From positions 1,736,001-1,800,000 of the forward strand of contig NZ_AQGV01000012.1 of assembly GCF_014858725.1 (NCBI RefSeq): a stretch of DNA of 64,000 nt, written 5' to 3'. This document shows positions 1 through 9,008 of this stretch, piece by piece; the first letter of the stretch is position 1; every line of letters starts with the position of its first letter. The translations under genes and the position numbers were made by a program. Under the pieces are notes generated by a model. The model worked only from the letters and a program-made list of their open reading frames with translations, made no database searches and was not told the DNA's origin. The DNA comes from Pseudoalteromonas aurantia 208 (lineage in GTDB: Bacteria; Pseudomonadota; Gammaproteobacteria; Enterobacterales; Alteromonadaceae).

Positions 1-1559
1 CACCGAGTGTCGCGACCAATAAAAATATCACATGGTCATCGAGCGACCAGATTATTGCAACCGTCTCTAATACAGGGATAGTCAACGGCATTTCATCTGG
101 TAAAGCGATTATTACCGTAACTACCAGCAACCCTCGTATCGCTGAACAAGCGAATATTACAGTCACAGATCCAGTCTCTTTTTCGCTCGGGAGTTCTACT
201 ATGCTGAACGGAGGAATGTTACCCAACACTTATACCTGCGACGGTGAAGGCATCTCTCCTCCTCTAAATTGGCAAGGAATACCAGACAATACCGTAGAGC
301 TTGCACTGGTTATGCACCATACCGCCGCACAAGACGATATTCAGTCACATTGGGTTATGTACAATATAGACAAAGACATTAACGGTGTATCGGCAAATGA
401 AACCCAGGGTAGCCTTGGGGTAAATAATATTAATAACCTCAATGCATACGCAGCACCTTGTTCGCTGGAAACAGGTCTAAAATCTTATAAATTTACACTT
501 TATGCGTTATCAGCTGCACCCGATCTAAGTAATAGCTCACAGGTCGACCGCTCTACGCTACTTAGTGCAATCAGTAACATCACACTGGGATCAAGTGAAC
601 TTTCAGTCAACTACGAGCGGGATATACAGACAGATCTAACCCGATGCGAAATGATTCAGCAGTCGGTTGTTAATTCTGGATTCAATAGTACAGTACATGT
701 GACCTGTGATACTGATCACGCGTATATATCATCTGATACATATCCAACTCATAATTTAATGAATGGTATTACGGGCACCAATGAGCAGATCCCCGTACCA
801 GCAACGAATTATGCGGCTCCGATAAAGCTGCTGCCACAACGCGCAAGCAAGTTAACCACTATGGATGCCGCGTTAGGAGTCGCTGTTAACGGTGTGCCCA
901 TTTATGATTACTCAAGCGCTGGAGAATTAGATGTCTATAATTACGATCCAAGCAAAGACACCCTGGTTACAGGTCAACTTGATAACTGTGGTGGTCATGC
1001 TGGCCGAGGAGACGATTACCACTACCACACAGCACCCACTTGTATGATGAATAGTATTGTAGGTATCACTGATCAAACAATTATTGGGTGGGCCTATGAT
1101 GGTTATCCCCTCTATGGTCATAATAACCCTGATGGGAGTGTGATAAGCTCAGGCACTCTAGATGTATGTAACGGACAAAATGATGAGATTTATGGGTATC
1201 GATATCACACATCTATTCAGCCACCTTACATTTTTCAGTGCCTGGTTGGCGAAATTAATACCAATATTCTACCTAGAGTTGCCCCACTAAGTGGCCCTAA
1301 TAGCGCCATAAGAGCAAACCTCACCCCTCCACAAGGGGGTGTTGAAAACCTAACCCATACAATCAGTAACACCGGCAGCCGCACCATGAGTTATACCTAT
1401 AATGGACAGCAATATTATGTAACGTATACCCCTTCAAGTACACAAGCCTATTGCTATGATTTTGAGCAAAAAACAGTCAGTAATGGTGGCATGGTTGAAA
1501 GAGGTACCTTTTGCCGAGCTCCACAAACTAGGCATACCAATCAAGCTGAGTTTGATTGA
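1..1559 (+). CDS. secreted Ig-like (BIG2) / PEBP-like / YHYH multidomain protein, 5' end missing
   Basis: The reading frame is open from base 3, so the gene begins before the window; the ATG at 201 is internal. Reading through from base 3 gives the end of a bacterial Ig-like (BIG2) domain (ITWSSSDQIIATVSNTGIV). A segment like the YbhB/YbcL phosphatidylethanolamine-binding (PEBP) family follows (YTCDGEGISPPLNW, then SHWVMYNID). The C-terminal half is a YHYH domain, with DYHYHTAPTC, IIGWAYDGYPLYG and a second cysteine-rich block near YRYHTSIQPPY. Paired cysteines suggest disulfides outside the cytoplasm. YHYH domains have no settled function; the histidine clusters suggest metal binding, which is inference. 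The next gene is a small exported protein, the same order as at 38694-40307. Confidence 0.8.
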   Translation, partial: PSVATNKNITWSSSDQIIATVSNTGIVNGISSGKAIITVTTSNPRIAEQANITVTDPVSFSLGSSTMLNGGMLPNTYTCDGEGISPPLNWQGIPDNTVELALVMHHTAAQDDIQSHWVMYNIDKDINGVSANETQGSLGVNNINNLNAYAAPCSLETGLKSYKFTLYALSAAPDLSNSSQVDRSTLLSAISNITLGSSELSVNYERDIQTDLTRCEMIQQSVVNSGFNSTVHVTCDTDHAYISSDTYPTHNLMNGITGTNEQIPVPATNYAAPIKLLPQRASKLTTMDAALGVAVNGVPIYDYSSAGELDVYNYDPSKDTLVTGQLDNCGGHAGRGDDYHYHTAPTCMMNSIVGITDQTIIGWAYDGYPLYGHNNPDGSVISSGTLDVCNGQNDEIYGYRYHTSIQPPYIFQCLVGEINTNILPRVAPLSGPNSAIRANLTPPQGGVENLTHTISNTGSRTMSYTYNGQQYYVTYTPSSTQAYCYDFEQKTVSNGGMVERGTFCRAPQTRHTNQAEFD

Positions 1560-1650
1560 AGCGCAGATCTCTGTTTTATGTGATGCTTATATATCGCCGT
1601 GCATCAGTTCCAATAACGTATTATAAAAAACACCTACAACTGAGGTAGCT

Positions 1651-2220
1651 ATGACGAAAGGCGCCACTTTTTATATTAAACACAGTTTTTCAGTACGGTT
1701 ATTTTTTTTCATTTTCAGCTATTCGGTGCTGCTTACCTCCTCTGTGACGGCTCATGAATTACACGAAACCAATGCCCGAGTCACGCTCAGAGATGGACAC
1801 CTTGAGATCCGCATCTGGGTCGATGTAGCACGTTGGACAGCGAAATTACAAAACAGCGAAGCATGGTTATTAGGCGATATCGAACGCATCATGCCGTTAA
1901 AATTAAATAAAAAGCAACAAGATACTTTTTTAGGAGAACTCATAACATCACAAACATCACTGATACTTAATAACCAAACTGTTACGTTAAAACAAGTCTC
2001 AATACCACACCCTAAAACCGCACCATCACATCCTAAATTCAAAGAGTTTATCGTAAGCGCTGAACATTCACTCTCATCCATTCATCTGCTAAATATTCGC
2101 TTTCCCAAAAGTCTAGGTGTTGTCCATACTAACTTCATTAAGCCCCAATACCAGATGGTACCCGCAGGGAAAAATGCACAAATCTCATTTTCTCCACGTA
2201 AACCCAAGGAAAAGAAATAA
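1651..2220 (+). CDS. small exported protein resembling the periplasmic N-terminal domain of HupE/UreJ-type proteins
   Basis: A 189-residue protein with a hydrophobic N-terminal signal (FFFIFSYSVLLTSSVTAHE) and probable cleavage around TAHE. The mature N-terminus (HELHETNARVTLRDGHLEIR) looks like the start of the extracytoplasmic domain found ahead of the membrane part of HupE/UreJ_2 proteins, but no membrane segments follow and the protein ends in a basic tail (RKPKEKK). It lies 91 bp after the YHYH gene on the same strand, and an analogous pair occurs at 38694-40307. The family link is made by eye and is moderate; the function is unknown. A role in handling a metal together with the YHYH protein is only a guess. 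Confidence 0.6.
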   Translation: MTKGATFYIKHSFSVRLFFFIFSYSVLLTSSVTAHELHETNARVTLRDGHLEIRIWVDVARWTAKLQNSEAWLLGDIERIMPLKLNKKQQDTFLGELITSQTSLILNNQTVTLKQVSIPHPKTAPSHPKFKEFIVSAEHSLSSIHLLNIRFPKSLGVVHTNFIKPQYQMVPAGKNAQISFSPRKPKEKK

Positions 2221-2428
2221 ACCTTAACATACTGATTTTATTTATTTAGTTGTATTTAGAACGGATAAACTCTATAAACAGGTCATATTTTAAACTCATA
2301 GGCACTTGTGTATATTGTATTCAATATGTCATATTGCTACTTCACTATCGACACCTAACAAACAAAACGATGTGAAACAAAACAATAAAAAGCAATCTGC
2401 ATAACAAAACAAGGAATTGGGGCTTACT

Positions 2429-5134
2429 ATGAAAAAACCTGAAATATTTAAACTATCATCGCTCTCTTTAGCCATCTTGGCGGGCATGACAACACCGACT
2501 ATCGCAGCAGAAGACTCGCAAAAAATTGAAAAAATAATGGTTACAGGCTCCCGAATTGCGCGAGCAGAAGTTGAGTCAACATCACCAATCACCGTGGTAA
2601 GTAAAGAGGATTTAACGAACCTTGGGATCAGCGATGTCAGCTCTGCTTTAAGGCGTCTTCCTGCACTGACAGGGCGAACAGAAAACAATCAAAGTAGCGC
2701 AGGCAGCAACAACATTCAAACAGCCACTTTACGTGGTATCGAAGCCACTAATACACTTGTCCTCCTAAACGGTAGACGTCTCGTAGGCTCTGATGAAGAC
2801 GGCTTAGTTGATCTTTCATCCATCCCTTTTGAAGCTATTCAACAAATTGAAGTATTAAAAGATGGGGCGTCTGCTATTTATGGTTCAGACGCCATTGCGG
2901 GCGTAGTTAATATCATCACCAGTCGAGGGTATGAGGGTTTTAAAATCACGGGGCATTATGGTCGTTCATCGCGTGGAGATGCTGACGAGCGAAAAGTCGG
3001 CTTTGTGACAGGTATATCTACCGACAAAGCCAGCATCTTAATTGCAGCATCCACAAGTAATAACAACGGATGGGAAGAAAAAGACCGCTACATGACAAAA
3101 GATGCGGATCAAAGTTACCTTGGTGGTGGTAATGGTCGCTCTGGAACAGCACCCAACCCAAAATTAACGGGCTTTGGATTAGGTGATGGCACTTGGACCG
3201 TGCCCGATGCAGCGAATCCAAGCCAAGCTATCGCATGGGATTACACAAAAGAAGGTTATAACTATCGAGAAGCGCAATCTGGTGCCAACGACAACAAAAC
3301 AACCAGTGTTTACGCCTTTGTCGACTATCAGCTATCCGACAATGTCACTTTTTTCTCTGAATTGTCATTTCACGATGGATTTGTGCAAGGTAATCAAGCG
3401 CCTCCAGGCACTGATACTGGTTGGTATAGTACCAATGTAGATACACCAAATGCCTTTAAACGCTACCCAGATGCTGATGGCAACCACTTTGGTGTTGGTG
3501 CGCAGCAAAAATACAACCCGTTTGGCATTGCGGGTAATGTCGCTAAACGCTTTAGTGAATATGGGTCTCGCATATATAAATCAAACAATACGATTCAACG
3601 GTACACTTTTGGCCTTCAAGGCATGGTCGCTGAAGACTACGATTGGGAATTAGTATATTCAAGTCAAAGCGCAAAACTAGTTCAAGAAGGAGGCCCGCAG
3701 CCTTCATTAATACAAATTGAACGCGCACTGTCGAACGAATGTGAAACTGCTGCAGACCCTGATTGTGTCGCGCTCAACGTCTTTGGCCCTGAAGGCTCAG
3801 TGACACCACAAATGTTAGATTTTATCAACACGACTGCACCGTCACGAACAAACAAAAATGATCTAAGCTTTATTCAAGCGAGTATTGCGGGCCCTGTAAT
3901 GCAGCTACCTGCAGGCGAAATGATGTTTTCGGCTGGTGCAGAATATCGCGAAGATCAACTCTCTCTCACCGTTGACCAAGCTCAGCGTACAGCGACATTC
4001 GATGTGTCTTGGGGCGGCTCTGTGACACCGGTTGTATCACCAGTCAGAGAAATTACAGAGTATTATATGGAGCTGGCTATTCCCGTTTTTGAAGATCTCA
4101 ATTTGGAAGCTGCTGTACGATATAGTGATTACAGTGATATAGACCAAACTACCACTAATCCTAAGTTTGGTATTATTTACCAGCCTATAGAATCCTTAAA
4201 ATTACGCGGAAGTTACAGTACAGGGTTTAGAGCGCCAACCATGGCTGAAATGTATCAAGGCAGAACATCCAGCATCAATACCAATATTTACGACCCATGC
4301 AACCCAAATAACGACTCAAACTACGTTAACACCAGTATTGCAGGGTGTGCCAACTTAAACCCCGCGTTCAGCAAAAATGAAATTCAAAGTAATGATATCA
4401 TCGGCGGTGGAAATCTAGCTCTTAAGCCTGAAGAGTCTGACAACATGACCTTAGGGCTCGTTTTAGCCCCGCTAGATGACCTTTCGATTACGCTCGATTA
4501 CTTTGAGATAGAGCAATCTAACGTTGTATTCTCCAGTTCTCGCTATGTTGTCGATCAATTTGTCAGCGGTAACCCAGAGTTTGCGAATGCAGTTATTCGC
4601 AGTAATAATGGCACTGGATATATTCAAACCATTTATTCTTCATCCAACAATATTGCATCACGCAATTTGTCTGGCTTTGATTTAAATATGAATTATCTCT
4701 TGGAAAACAACCTTGGTACTTGGCGATTCAACCTAGATGCAACCTATATGAATGAGTTTCAGGTTCAAGATACCAGCGATACCGCATTTCGAGATGTTGT
4801 AGGAATGTATGACTCTGCATTTGGCAGTATTCCTGAATATAAAGTAAATACGCAAGTTGACTGGTCTATAGACAACTACCGAATTACTTGGGACGCAACC
4901 TATAATTCAAAAATTGAAGCTGCCTCTGACGATATAATGGACTCAACCTTATTCCATAATCTCCAAGCTGGCTATTATGTAGATAATCTCGATGTTGACA
5001 TTCATTTTGGTGTTCACAACTTATTTGATAAAAACCCGCCATTTTTAAAAGCCAATGGCACATCAACAGATGACAACCTCTATTCGTTTAGAGGCCGCTT
5101 TTACTATATGGGCTTCAGCAAAACATTTAACTAA
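2429..5134 (+). CDS. TonB-dependent outer-membrane receptor
   Basis: A 901-residue outer-membrane transporter. A signal peptide (LAILAGMTTPTIAAED) is followed by the plug domain, which starts with KIMVTGSRIARAEVEST and contains LRGIEATNTLVLLNGRRL and IEVLKDGASAIYGSDAIAGV. A 22-strand barrel typical of the family follows, with the receptor motif LRGSYSTGFRAPTMAEM and the C-terminal FRGRFYYMGFSKTFN ending in aromatic/polar residues as expected for barrel insertion. The ATG at 2429 is preferred over a TTG at 2417 because AAGGA at 2411 is 13 bp before the ATG and only 1 bp before the TTG. The substrate cannot be read from sequence; this long subgroup is often linked to peptides, sugars or other large ligands. 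The neighbouring YHYH pair may be unrelated. Confidence 0.92.
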   Translation: MKKPEIFKLSSLSLAILAGMTTPTIAAEDSQKIEKIMVTGSRIARAEVESTSPITVVSKEDLTNLGISDVSSALRRLPALTGRTENNQSSAGSNNIQTATLRGIEATNTLVLLNGRRLVGSDEDGLVDLSSIPFEAIQQIEVLKDGASAIYGSDAIAGVVNIITSRGYEGFKITGHYGRSSRGDADERKVGFVTGISTDKASILIAASTSNNNGWEEKDRYMTKDADQSYLGGGNGRSGTAPNPKLTGFGLGDGTWTVPDAANPSQAIAWDYTKEGYNYREAQSGANDNKTTSVYAFVDYQLSDNVTFFSELSFHDGFVQGNQAPPGTDTGWYSTNVDTPNAFKRYPDADGNHFGVGAQQKYNPFGIAGNVAKRFSEYGSRIYKSNNTIQRYTFGLQGMVAEDYDWELVYSSQSAKLVQEGGPQPSLIQIERALSNECETAADPDCVALNVFGPEGSVTPQMLDFINTTAPSRTNKNDLSFIQASIAGPVMQLPAGEMMFSAGAEYREDQLSLTVDQAQRTATFDVSWGGSVTPVVSPVREITEYYMELAIPVFEDLNLEAAVRYSDYSDIDQTTTNPKFGIIYQPIESLKLRGSYSTGFRAPTMAEMYQGRTSSINTNIYDPCNPNNDSNYVNTSIAGCANLNPAFSKNEIQSNDIIGGGNLALKPEESDNMTLGLVLAPLDDLSITLDYFEIEQSNVVFSSSRYVVDQFVSGNPEFANAVIRSNNGTGYIQTIYSSSNNIASRNLSGFDLNMNYLLENNLGTWRFNLDATYMNEFQVQDTSDTAFRDVVGMYDSAFGSIPEYKVNTQVDWSIDNYRITWDATYNSKIEAASDDIMDSTLFHNLQAGYYVDNLDVDIHFGVHNLFDKNPPFLKANGTSTDDNLYSFRGRFYYMGFSKTFN

Positions 5135-5141
5135 CATGACA

Positions 5142-5172
5142 GAGCCACTTAGTCATAATGAATAAGTGGCTC
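5142..5172 (+). terminator. hairpin after the TonB-dependent receptor
   Basis: Perfect 10-bp inverted repeat (GAGCCACTTA / TAAGTGGCTC) with an 11-nt loop, starting 8 bp after the receptor stop codon. No strong T-run follows, so intrinsic termination is likely but not certain. Confidence 0.55.
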
Positions 5173-5234
5173 CGCTATTGCTTTAGGTGAATGGTTTTAT
5201 ACTATCAACCGACGCGATTGCATTCGTTACCCTC

Positions 5235-5315
5235 ACCTCTGTATTTTTAACTAACCTCTGTATTTTTAACTAACCTCTGTATTTTTAACTAACCTCTGTA
5301 TTTTTAACTAACCTC
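5235..5315. repeat. 19-bp tandem repeat, 4.3 copies
   Basis: Four perfect head-to-tail copies of ACCTCTGTATTTTTAACTA (starts at 5235, 5254, 5273, 5292) plus a five-base partial copy. The array is noncoding and runs straight into the left end of the MITE-like element at 5309. Each unit contains TAACCTC across its junction, the same bases that begin that element, so the array probably arose by slippage or repeated end processing at the element border. Confidence 0.9.
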
Positions 5316-5503
5316 AGGTTTGGATAAGGGCTTTGGAATAGAAGATGTTTTATAAACAAACTTACGTACAATCCAATGATGATATTTTATTCAATATCAA
5401 GGCGCTTTTATGCAGTAATAGCGGGCTATTACAAATGAAAGCAACGCCGACAGTGAGAAAAATAGCTTTATTGGGCAAATTCGCTTATCCAGAGCTGAGG
5501 TTA
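5309..5503. mobile_element. MITE-like element with about 20-bp terminal inverted repeats
   Basis: A 195-bp noncoding segment bounded by imperfect inverted repeats: TAACCTCAGGTTTGGATAAG on the left and, as reverse complement, TAACCTCAGCTCTGGATAAG on the right (18 of 20 identical). It carries no ORF or transposase, so it would need to be mobilised in trans. The right end stops at 5503, one base before the stop codon (5505-5507) of the LysE-family gene. I see no clear target-site duplication, perhaps because the left flank is a tandem repeat. Family assignment is not possible by eye. Confidence 0.65.
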
Positions 5504-5504
5504 A

Positions 5505-6119
5505 CTAGGCTTTAACAGCAACTATGCCACCCGTTGTCACCATAACTGTACCTGCCAATTTATTAATTAGGGATGCCCCATTAGGGGCTTTTATCAGCCC
5601 TTTCGCCCTTAAAGCCAACCATGCATAGCATAAATTAACACTGCCAAAAGCAACCGTTGCAACGGCCATTATTGATAAAACATCAACGGTATTTACCTGA
5701 CTGACATTGATAAATGCAGGAAACAGTCCCACATAAAAAACGATCGCCTTTGGGTTACCCAAATTTATCATTAAACCCGTTATCAAGTTTGTGAACAGGG
5801 AAGATTCTGGCAACTCATGCGTATCTTGCTCTGTGGGCTTAGACCTTAACAAGTTCCATCCTAGCCATATTAAATACGCAGCACTGGCATATTTAATAAA
5901 TAAAAAAGCAGTCCCCATCATTTCGGATATCACAGACAAGCCATATAACGCCAGTAATATAAAAATGAAATCACCGCATGTGATCCCAATGATCATCATC
6001 AAACCTCGGCTAAACCCAGATGAAAACGTTCTTGCCACAACTGCAAATACCGCTGGCCCTGGTACCAGTGCAACAACTAACATCGCACCAAAAAGCGCGA
6101 ATAACTCTCCCAATGACAT
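5505..6119 (-). CDS. LysE/RhtB-family amino-acid exporter
   Basis: A 204-residue inner-membrane protein with about six hydrophobic segments, matching the LysE/RhtB exporters in size. The family motif near the N-terminus is present (VALVPGPAVFAVVARTFSSG), followed by GITCGDFIFILLALYGL and, in the second half, NLGNPKAIVFYVGLFPAF. Members export amino acids such as homoserine, threonine or lysine, or related metabolites; the substrate is not predictable here. The start is the ATG at 6119, preceded closely by GGAGAGTGG; the upstream TTG at 6137 has no matching site. The stop codon lies immediately beside the MITE-like element at 5309-5503. Confidence 0.88.
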   Translation of the reverse strand: MSLGELFALFGAMLVVALVPGPAVFAVVARTFSSGFSRGLMMIIGITCGDFIFILLALYGLSVISEMMGTAFLFIKYASAAYLIWLGWNLLRSKPTEQDTHELPESSLFTNLITGLMINLGNPKAIVFYVGLFPAFINVSQVNTVDVLSIMAVATVAFGSVNLCYAWLALRAKGLIKAPNGASLINKLAGTVMVTTGGIVAVKA

Positions 6120-6421
6120 ACTCCACTCTCCAATCAAATCACAAACCTATATTTGGCTTGATAATACTTTCCTTAACCCTGGCCATATTCACAACGCTAA
6201 ACACTGTTACCGCAGTCTCTTGAACGCTAATTTGGCACTAATCGTATCAATGAATAATACTTACTCTGCTGTACTTTCAGCAAACAGCCTTCGTCCATAC
6301 TATACCTAAAATCGTTCCAAACAATTAAAAATTACCTCATATTTTCCCGATTTCTGTTATTTCTTAAAATAGTTACCGTTTTTAACTACAACCAATAATA
6401 AAACGTAGACAGGAAATTACC
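6120..6421. other. 302-bp intergenic region between divergent genes
   Basis: Divergent promoter region for the LysE-type exporter (minus) and the S8 protease (plus). A ribosome-binding site AGGAA precedes the protease ATG. I find no convincing promoter match, operator or RNA structure, and the overlapping short ORFs look like chance. Confidence 0.5.
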
Positions 6422-8266
6422 ATGATCTTAAAAAATAAACTCAACTTAATTGTGTCCGGGATGATATTAGCGCTTGGTCAAGCCCATGCACAAAACTTCA
6501 ATAATAATGATGAGAGCTATGACCCCTCTAAACATGTATGGGAATACACCTACCAATTAGCCGAGGGCGATCCGCTCGTATTCCAGCAATGGCACTTACA
6601 AAACACAGGGCAAACCGCTGGGGCTGCAAACCCTGGTAAAGCAGGTATTGACCTAAACCTAGACTTTACTCATCGACGCGGTATTTTTGGCCAAGGCATT
6701 AACATTGCAATCATAGACGATGGACTTGCAACATATCACCCAGACCTTACTGCAAACGTCACCCAAGGTGACACAGCTAATCCAAACCCATACCTATTCC
6801 AATATTTTTCAGCTGGACGAAACCGAGTCGATAACCACGGCACCATGGTGGCTGGTATTGCCGCTGCATCAGCGTTCAATGATAAAGGAGGACGTGGTGT
6901 CGCACCTTATGCGACTTTAACTGGTGCAAATTTAATTGGTAACCAAGCAAATGTTCCGAGCTTAGCTTTAGCCATCCGATCGGTTATGGACATGGATGGC
7001 GCTGTGCACCCAATGAATAAATTCACTGATGCACGAGTTATTAACCAAAGTATTGGATATACCTTTAGTGATCCGACAATCTACAATACGTATCGTGGCT
7101 TTTTCGACAATATCTCCAGTGTACAACAAACTGCTGCAACTCAAAGCCACGGTGGGCGCGGTGCTATTTCTATTAAATCTGCGGGGAACGATCACTTCAT
7201 TGGCGGCCGATGGAGCGACCGTGAAAAAGGTGAGCTGACGTTGGTTTACCCTAATGCTTATGCCTTACCGGCTTATAACACGTCCGTTGCCGACCCTGGT
7301 AATGCTAACTTTTGGAATGTCACAGTATCTGCTCTGAATGCCAATGGCACATTAGCGAATTACTCTTCAGGTGGTTCTGCTGTATTACTGGCTGCACCGG
7401 CAGGCGAATACGGTGATCATAGCCCTGCAATCGTTACCACTGACTTACCAAAATGGTGTAAAGATCAAGCTCAAAACCAATGTGAATACCCGGTATATAC
7501 GAATGGCATGAATGGTACGTCAGCCGCAGCGCCAGCCTTGTCAGGAGCCACAGCACTGATCATGTCAGCGAATCACCAATTATCATGGCGTGACGTTAAA
7601 CACCTTATGATAACGACGGCAACACAAGTACATGCTGATAGTGAAGCCCGTATGATCGCTGATTTCGAGGCTATCCCTAGTTGGCAAGTGAACGGGGCTG
7701 GTCTAGCGTTTCATAACGATTACGGTTTCGGCCTAGTCAATGTAGATGCAGCTGTAGAAAAAGCACTGCAAACAGGTCCTATTTTACCTGCATTGAAAAT
7801 ACGAGAATATGATGTTGCGACCACATCTGACACAACTATTGATGACGATTTTAGTGCCACAGATTCAGTCCATACACAAACAGAAAGCTTAACGATTGAA
7901 GGGGTTCAAGTACGTCTCAATCTAGACCACGAACGCCTTGGTGACTTATCTGTTGAACTCATCTCTCCAAGTAACACACGCAGTGTGTTATTGCATGCAG
8001 GCACCGACCTTGAAGGGTCTAAGTTTGAAAACACATTACTGCTATCAAACCACTTTTATGGCGAGTCTGCTAAAGGGGATTGGACATTGCGGATTATTGA
8101 TACCAACGCAAAAGACAGCTGGAGTGAAAGAACGTATGATGTTCCCAGTGGGACATTTAATGATAACTCAATTGTAAATTTGCCACAACGTGCTGATAAA
8201 TTTCAATCAAACAATACACAACCTGGAAACTTAACCGGCTGGAGTATTCGCTTCTACGGGCACTAA
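6422..8266 (+). CDS. secreted S8 (kexin-like) serine protease with C-terminal P-domain
   Basis: A 614-residue secreted subtilase. The signal peptide ends near ALGQAHAQ. The catalytic triad is visible: Asp at about 99 in INIAIIDDGL, His at about 139 in VDNHGTMVAGIAA, Ser at about 367 in NGTSAAAPALSG, with the oxyanion Asn near 256 in KSAGND. The DDGL form of the Asp motif and the C-terminal domain (VRLNLDHERLGDLSVELISP, then GDWTLRIIDT) identify the kexin/proprotein-convertase branch with a P-domain, usual for secreted proteases of marine Gammaproteobacteria. Two cysteines in WCKDQAQNQCEYP probably form a disulfide. It likely degrades extracellular protein. It stands alone, and a double hairpin after it separates it from ppiB. 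Confidence 0.93.
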   Translation: MILKNKLNLIVSGMILALGQAHAQNFNNNDESYDPSKHVWEYTYQLAEGDPLVFQQWHLQNTGQTAGAANPGKAGIDLNLDFTHRRGIFGQGINIAIIDDGLATYHPDLTANVTQGDTANPNPYLFQYFSAGRNRVDNHGTMVAGIAAASAFNDKGGRGVAPYATLTGANLIGNQANVPSLALAIRSVMDMDGAVHPMNKFTDARVINQSIGYTFSDPTIYNTYRGFFDNISSVQQTAATQSHGGRGAISIKSAGNDHFIGGRWSDREKGELTLVYPNAYALPAYNTSVADPGNANFWNVTVSALNANGTLANYSSGGSAVLLAAPAGEYGDHSPAIVTTDLPKWCKDQAQNQCEYPVYTNGMNGTSAAAPALSGATALIMSANHQLSWRDVKHLMITTATQVHADSEARMIADFEAIPSWQVNGAGLAFHNDYGFGLVNVDAAVEKALQTGPILPALKIREYDVATTSDTTIDDDFSATDSVHTQTESLTIEGVQVRLNLDHERLGDLSVELISPSNTRSVLLHAGTDLEGSKFENTLLLSNHFYGESAKGDWTLRIIDTNAKDSWSERTYDVPSGTFNDNSIVNLPQRADKFQSNNTQPGNLTGWSIRFYGH

Positions 8267-8285
8267 GAATTCTGTAGCAAGCACA

Positions 8286-8351
8286 TGTGTTAAAACCCTC
8301 TTTTAACACACAAAGAATAAGGGATATAAACCGGTTGTATTTATATCCCTT
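8286..8351. terminator. two consecutive hairpins between convergent protease and ppiB genes
   Basis: The first hairpin at 8286-8310 has a perfect 10-bp stem (TGTGTTAAAA / TTTTAACACA) with a 5-nt loop. The second at 8319-8351 has a 12-bp stem (AAGGGATATAAA / TTTATATCCCTT) with a 9-nt loop. They sit between the convergent ends at 8266 and 8406 and probably terminate transcription from both sides. Confidence 0.75.
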
Positions 8352-8405
8352 GCAACTCATTTCACGTCGCATAGCGCCATGCGTTGCTGTGAAGCCTGTC
8401 AATGA

Positions 8406-8900
8406 TCACGTATTAATTTCAACTGCCTCAATCACTATTGGGTCAAATGGTACATCATCATGCCCTGCAACCATGCCGGTTTTTGCCTTTTCAATCGCGT
8501 GGACCACCTCAATACCCGCTGTTACTTTGCCAAAGGCGCAATACCCCCACCCTTCATTGGTCGTCGCGAAGTGATCTAAAAACGCGTTATCAGTAACATT
8601 AATAAAAAATTGCGCAGAAGCTGAATGTGGAGCATCAGTGCGTGCCATTGCGATGGTACCTAGTGTATTTTTCAACCCTTTATTTGCTTCATTAACGATG
8701 GTATCACGTGTCGGTTTTTCTTTCATTTTAGCGGTAAATCCACCGCCTTGTACCATAAAGCCTTTAATAACCCGATGGAAAATAGTGCCCTGATAAAAAC
8801 CGTCTTGGCAATATTGTAAGAAGTTTTTTGCTGTAATTGGCGTGGTTTCAAAATCTAACGTAATTTCAATATCACCAAAGTTCGTTTTGAAGACAATCAT
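8406..8900 (-). CDS. ppiB: cytosolic peptidyl-prolyl cis-trans isomerase B (cyclophilin)
   Basis: A 164-residue cyclophilin without a signal peptide, the size of cytosolic PpiB. The active-site signature is clear: IFHRVIKGFMVQGG supplies the catalytic Arg, SASAQFFINV the central strand, and the family ending with GKVTAGIEVVHAIEK follows. It accelerates proline cis-trans isomerisation during protein folding. It is a single-gene unit converging on the S8 protease. In some relatives ppiB is divergent from cysS; that gene is not here. Confidence 0.95.
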   Translation of the reverse strand: MIVFKTNFGDIEITLDFETTPITAKNFLQYCQDGFYQGTIFHRVIKGFMVQGGGFTAKMKEKPTRDTIVNEANKGLKNTLGTIAMARTDAPHSASAQFFINVTDNAFLDHFATTNEGWGYCAFGKVTAGIEVVHAIEKAKTGMVAGHDDVPFDPIVIEAVEINT

Positions 8901-9008
8901 GTTCTACTCATTCTAAATGTCGATGCCCGCCAGTATACTGCAACCTTTAGCGGTATGAAAACATGTAGCCTTACTAGGTTACCGCTGCACCTCTTTACAT
9001 ATCGCCGA

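Noticed and set aside
201..1559. ATG at 201 as the gene start
   Set aside because: The frame is open from base 3 and the upstream codons encode an Ig-like domain continuous with the rest.
5791..6309. 172-codon plus-strand ORF opposite the LysE gene
   Set aside because: It is the antisense shadow of a clear membrane-protein gene and has a composition unlike the neighbouring genes.
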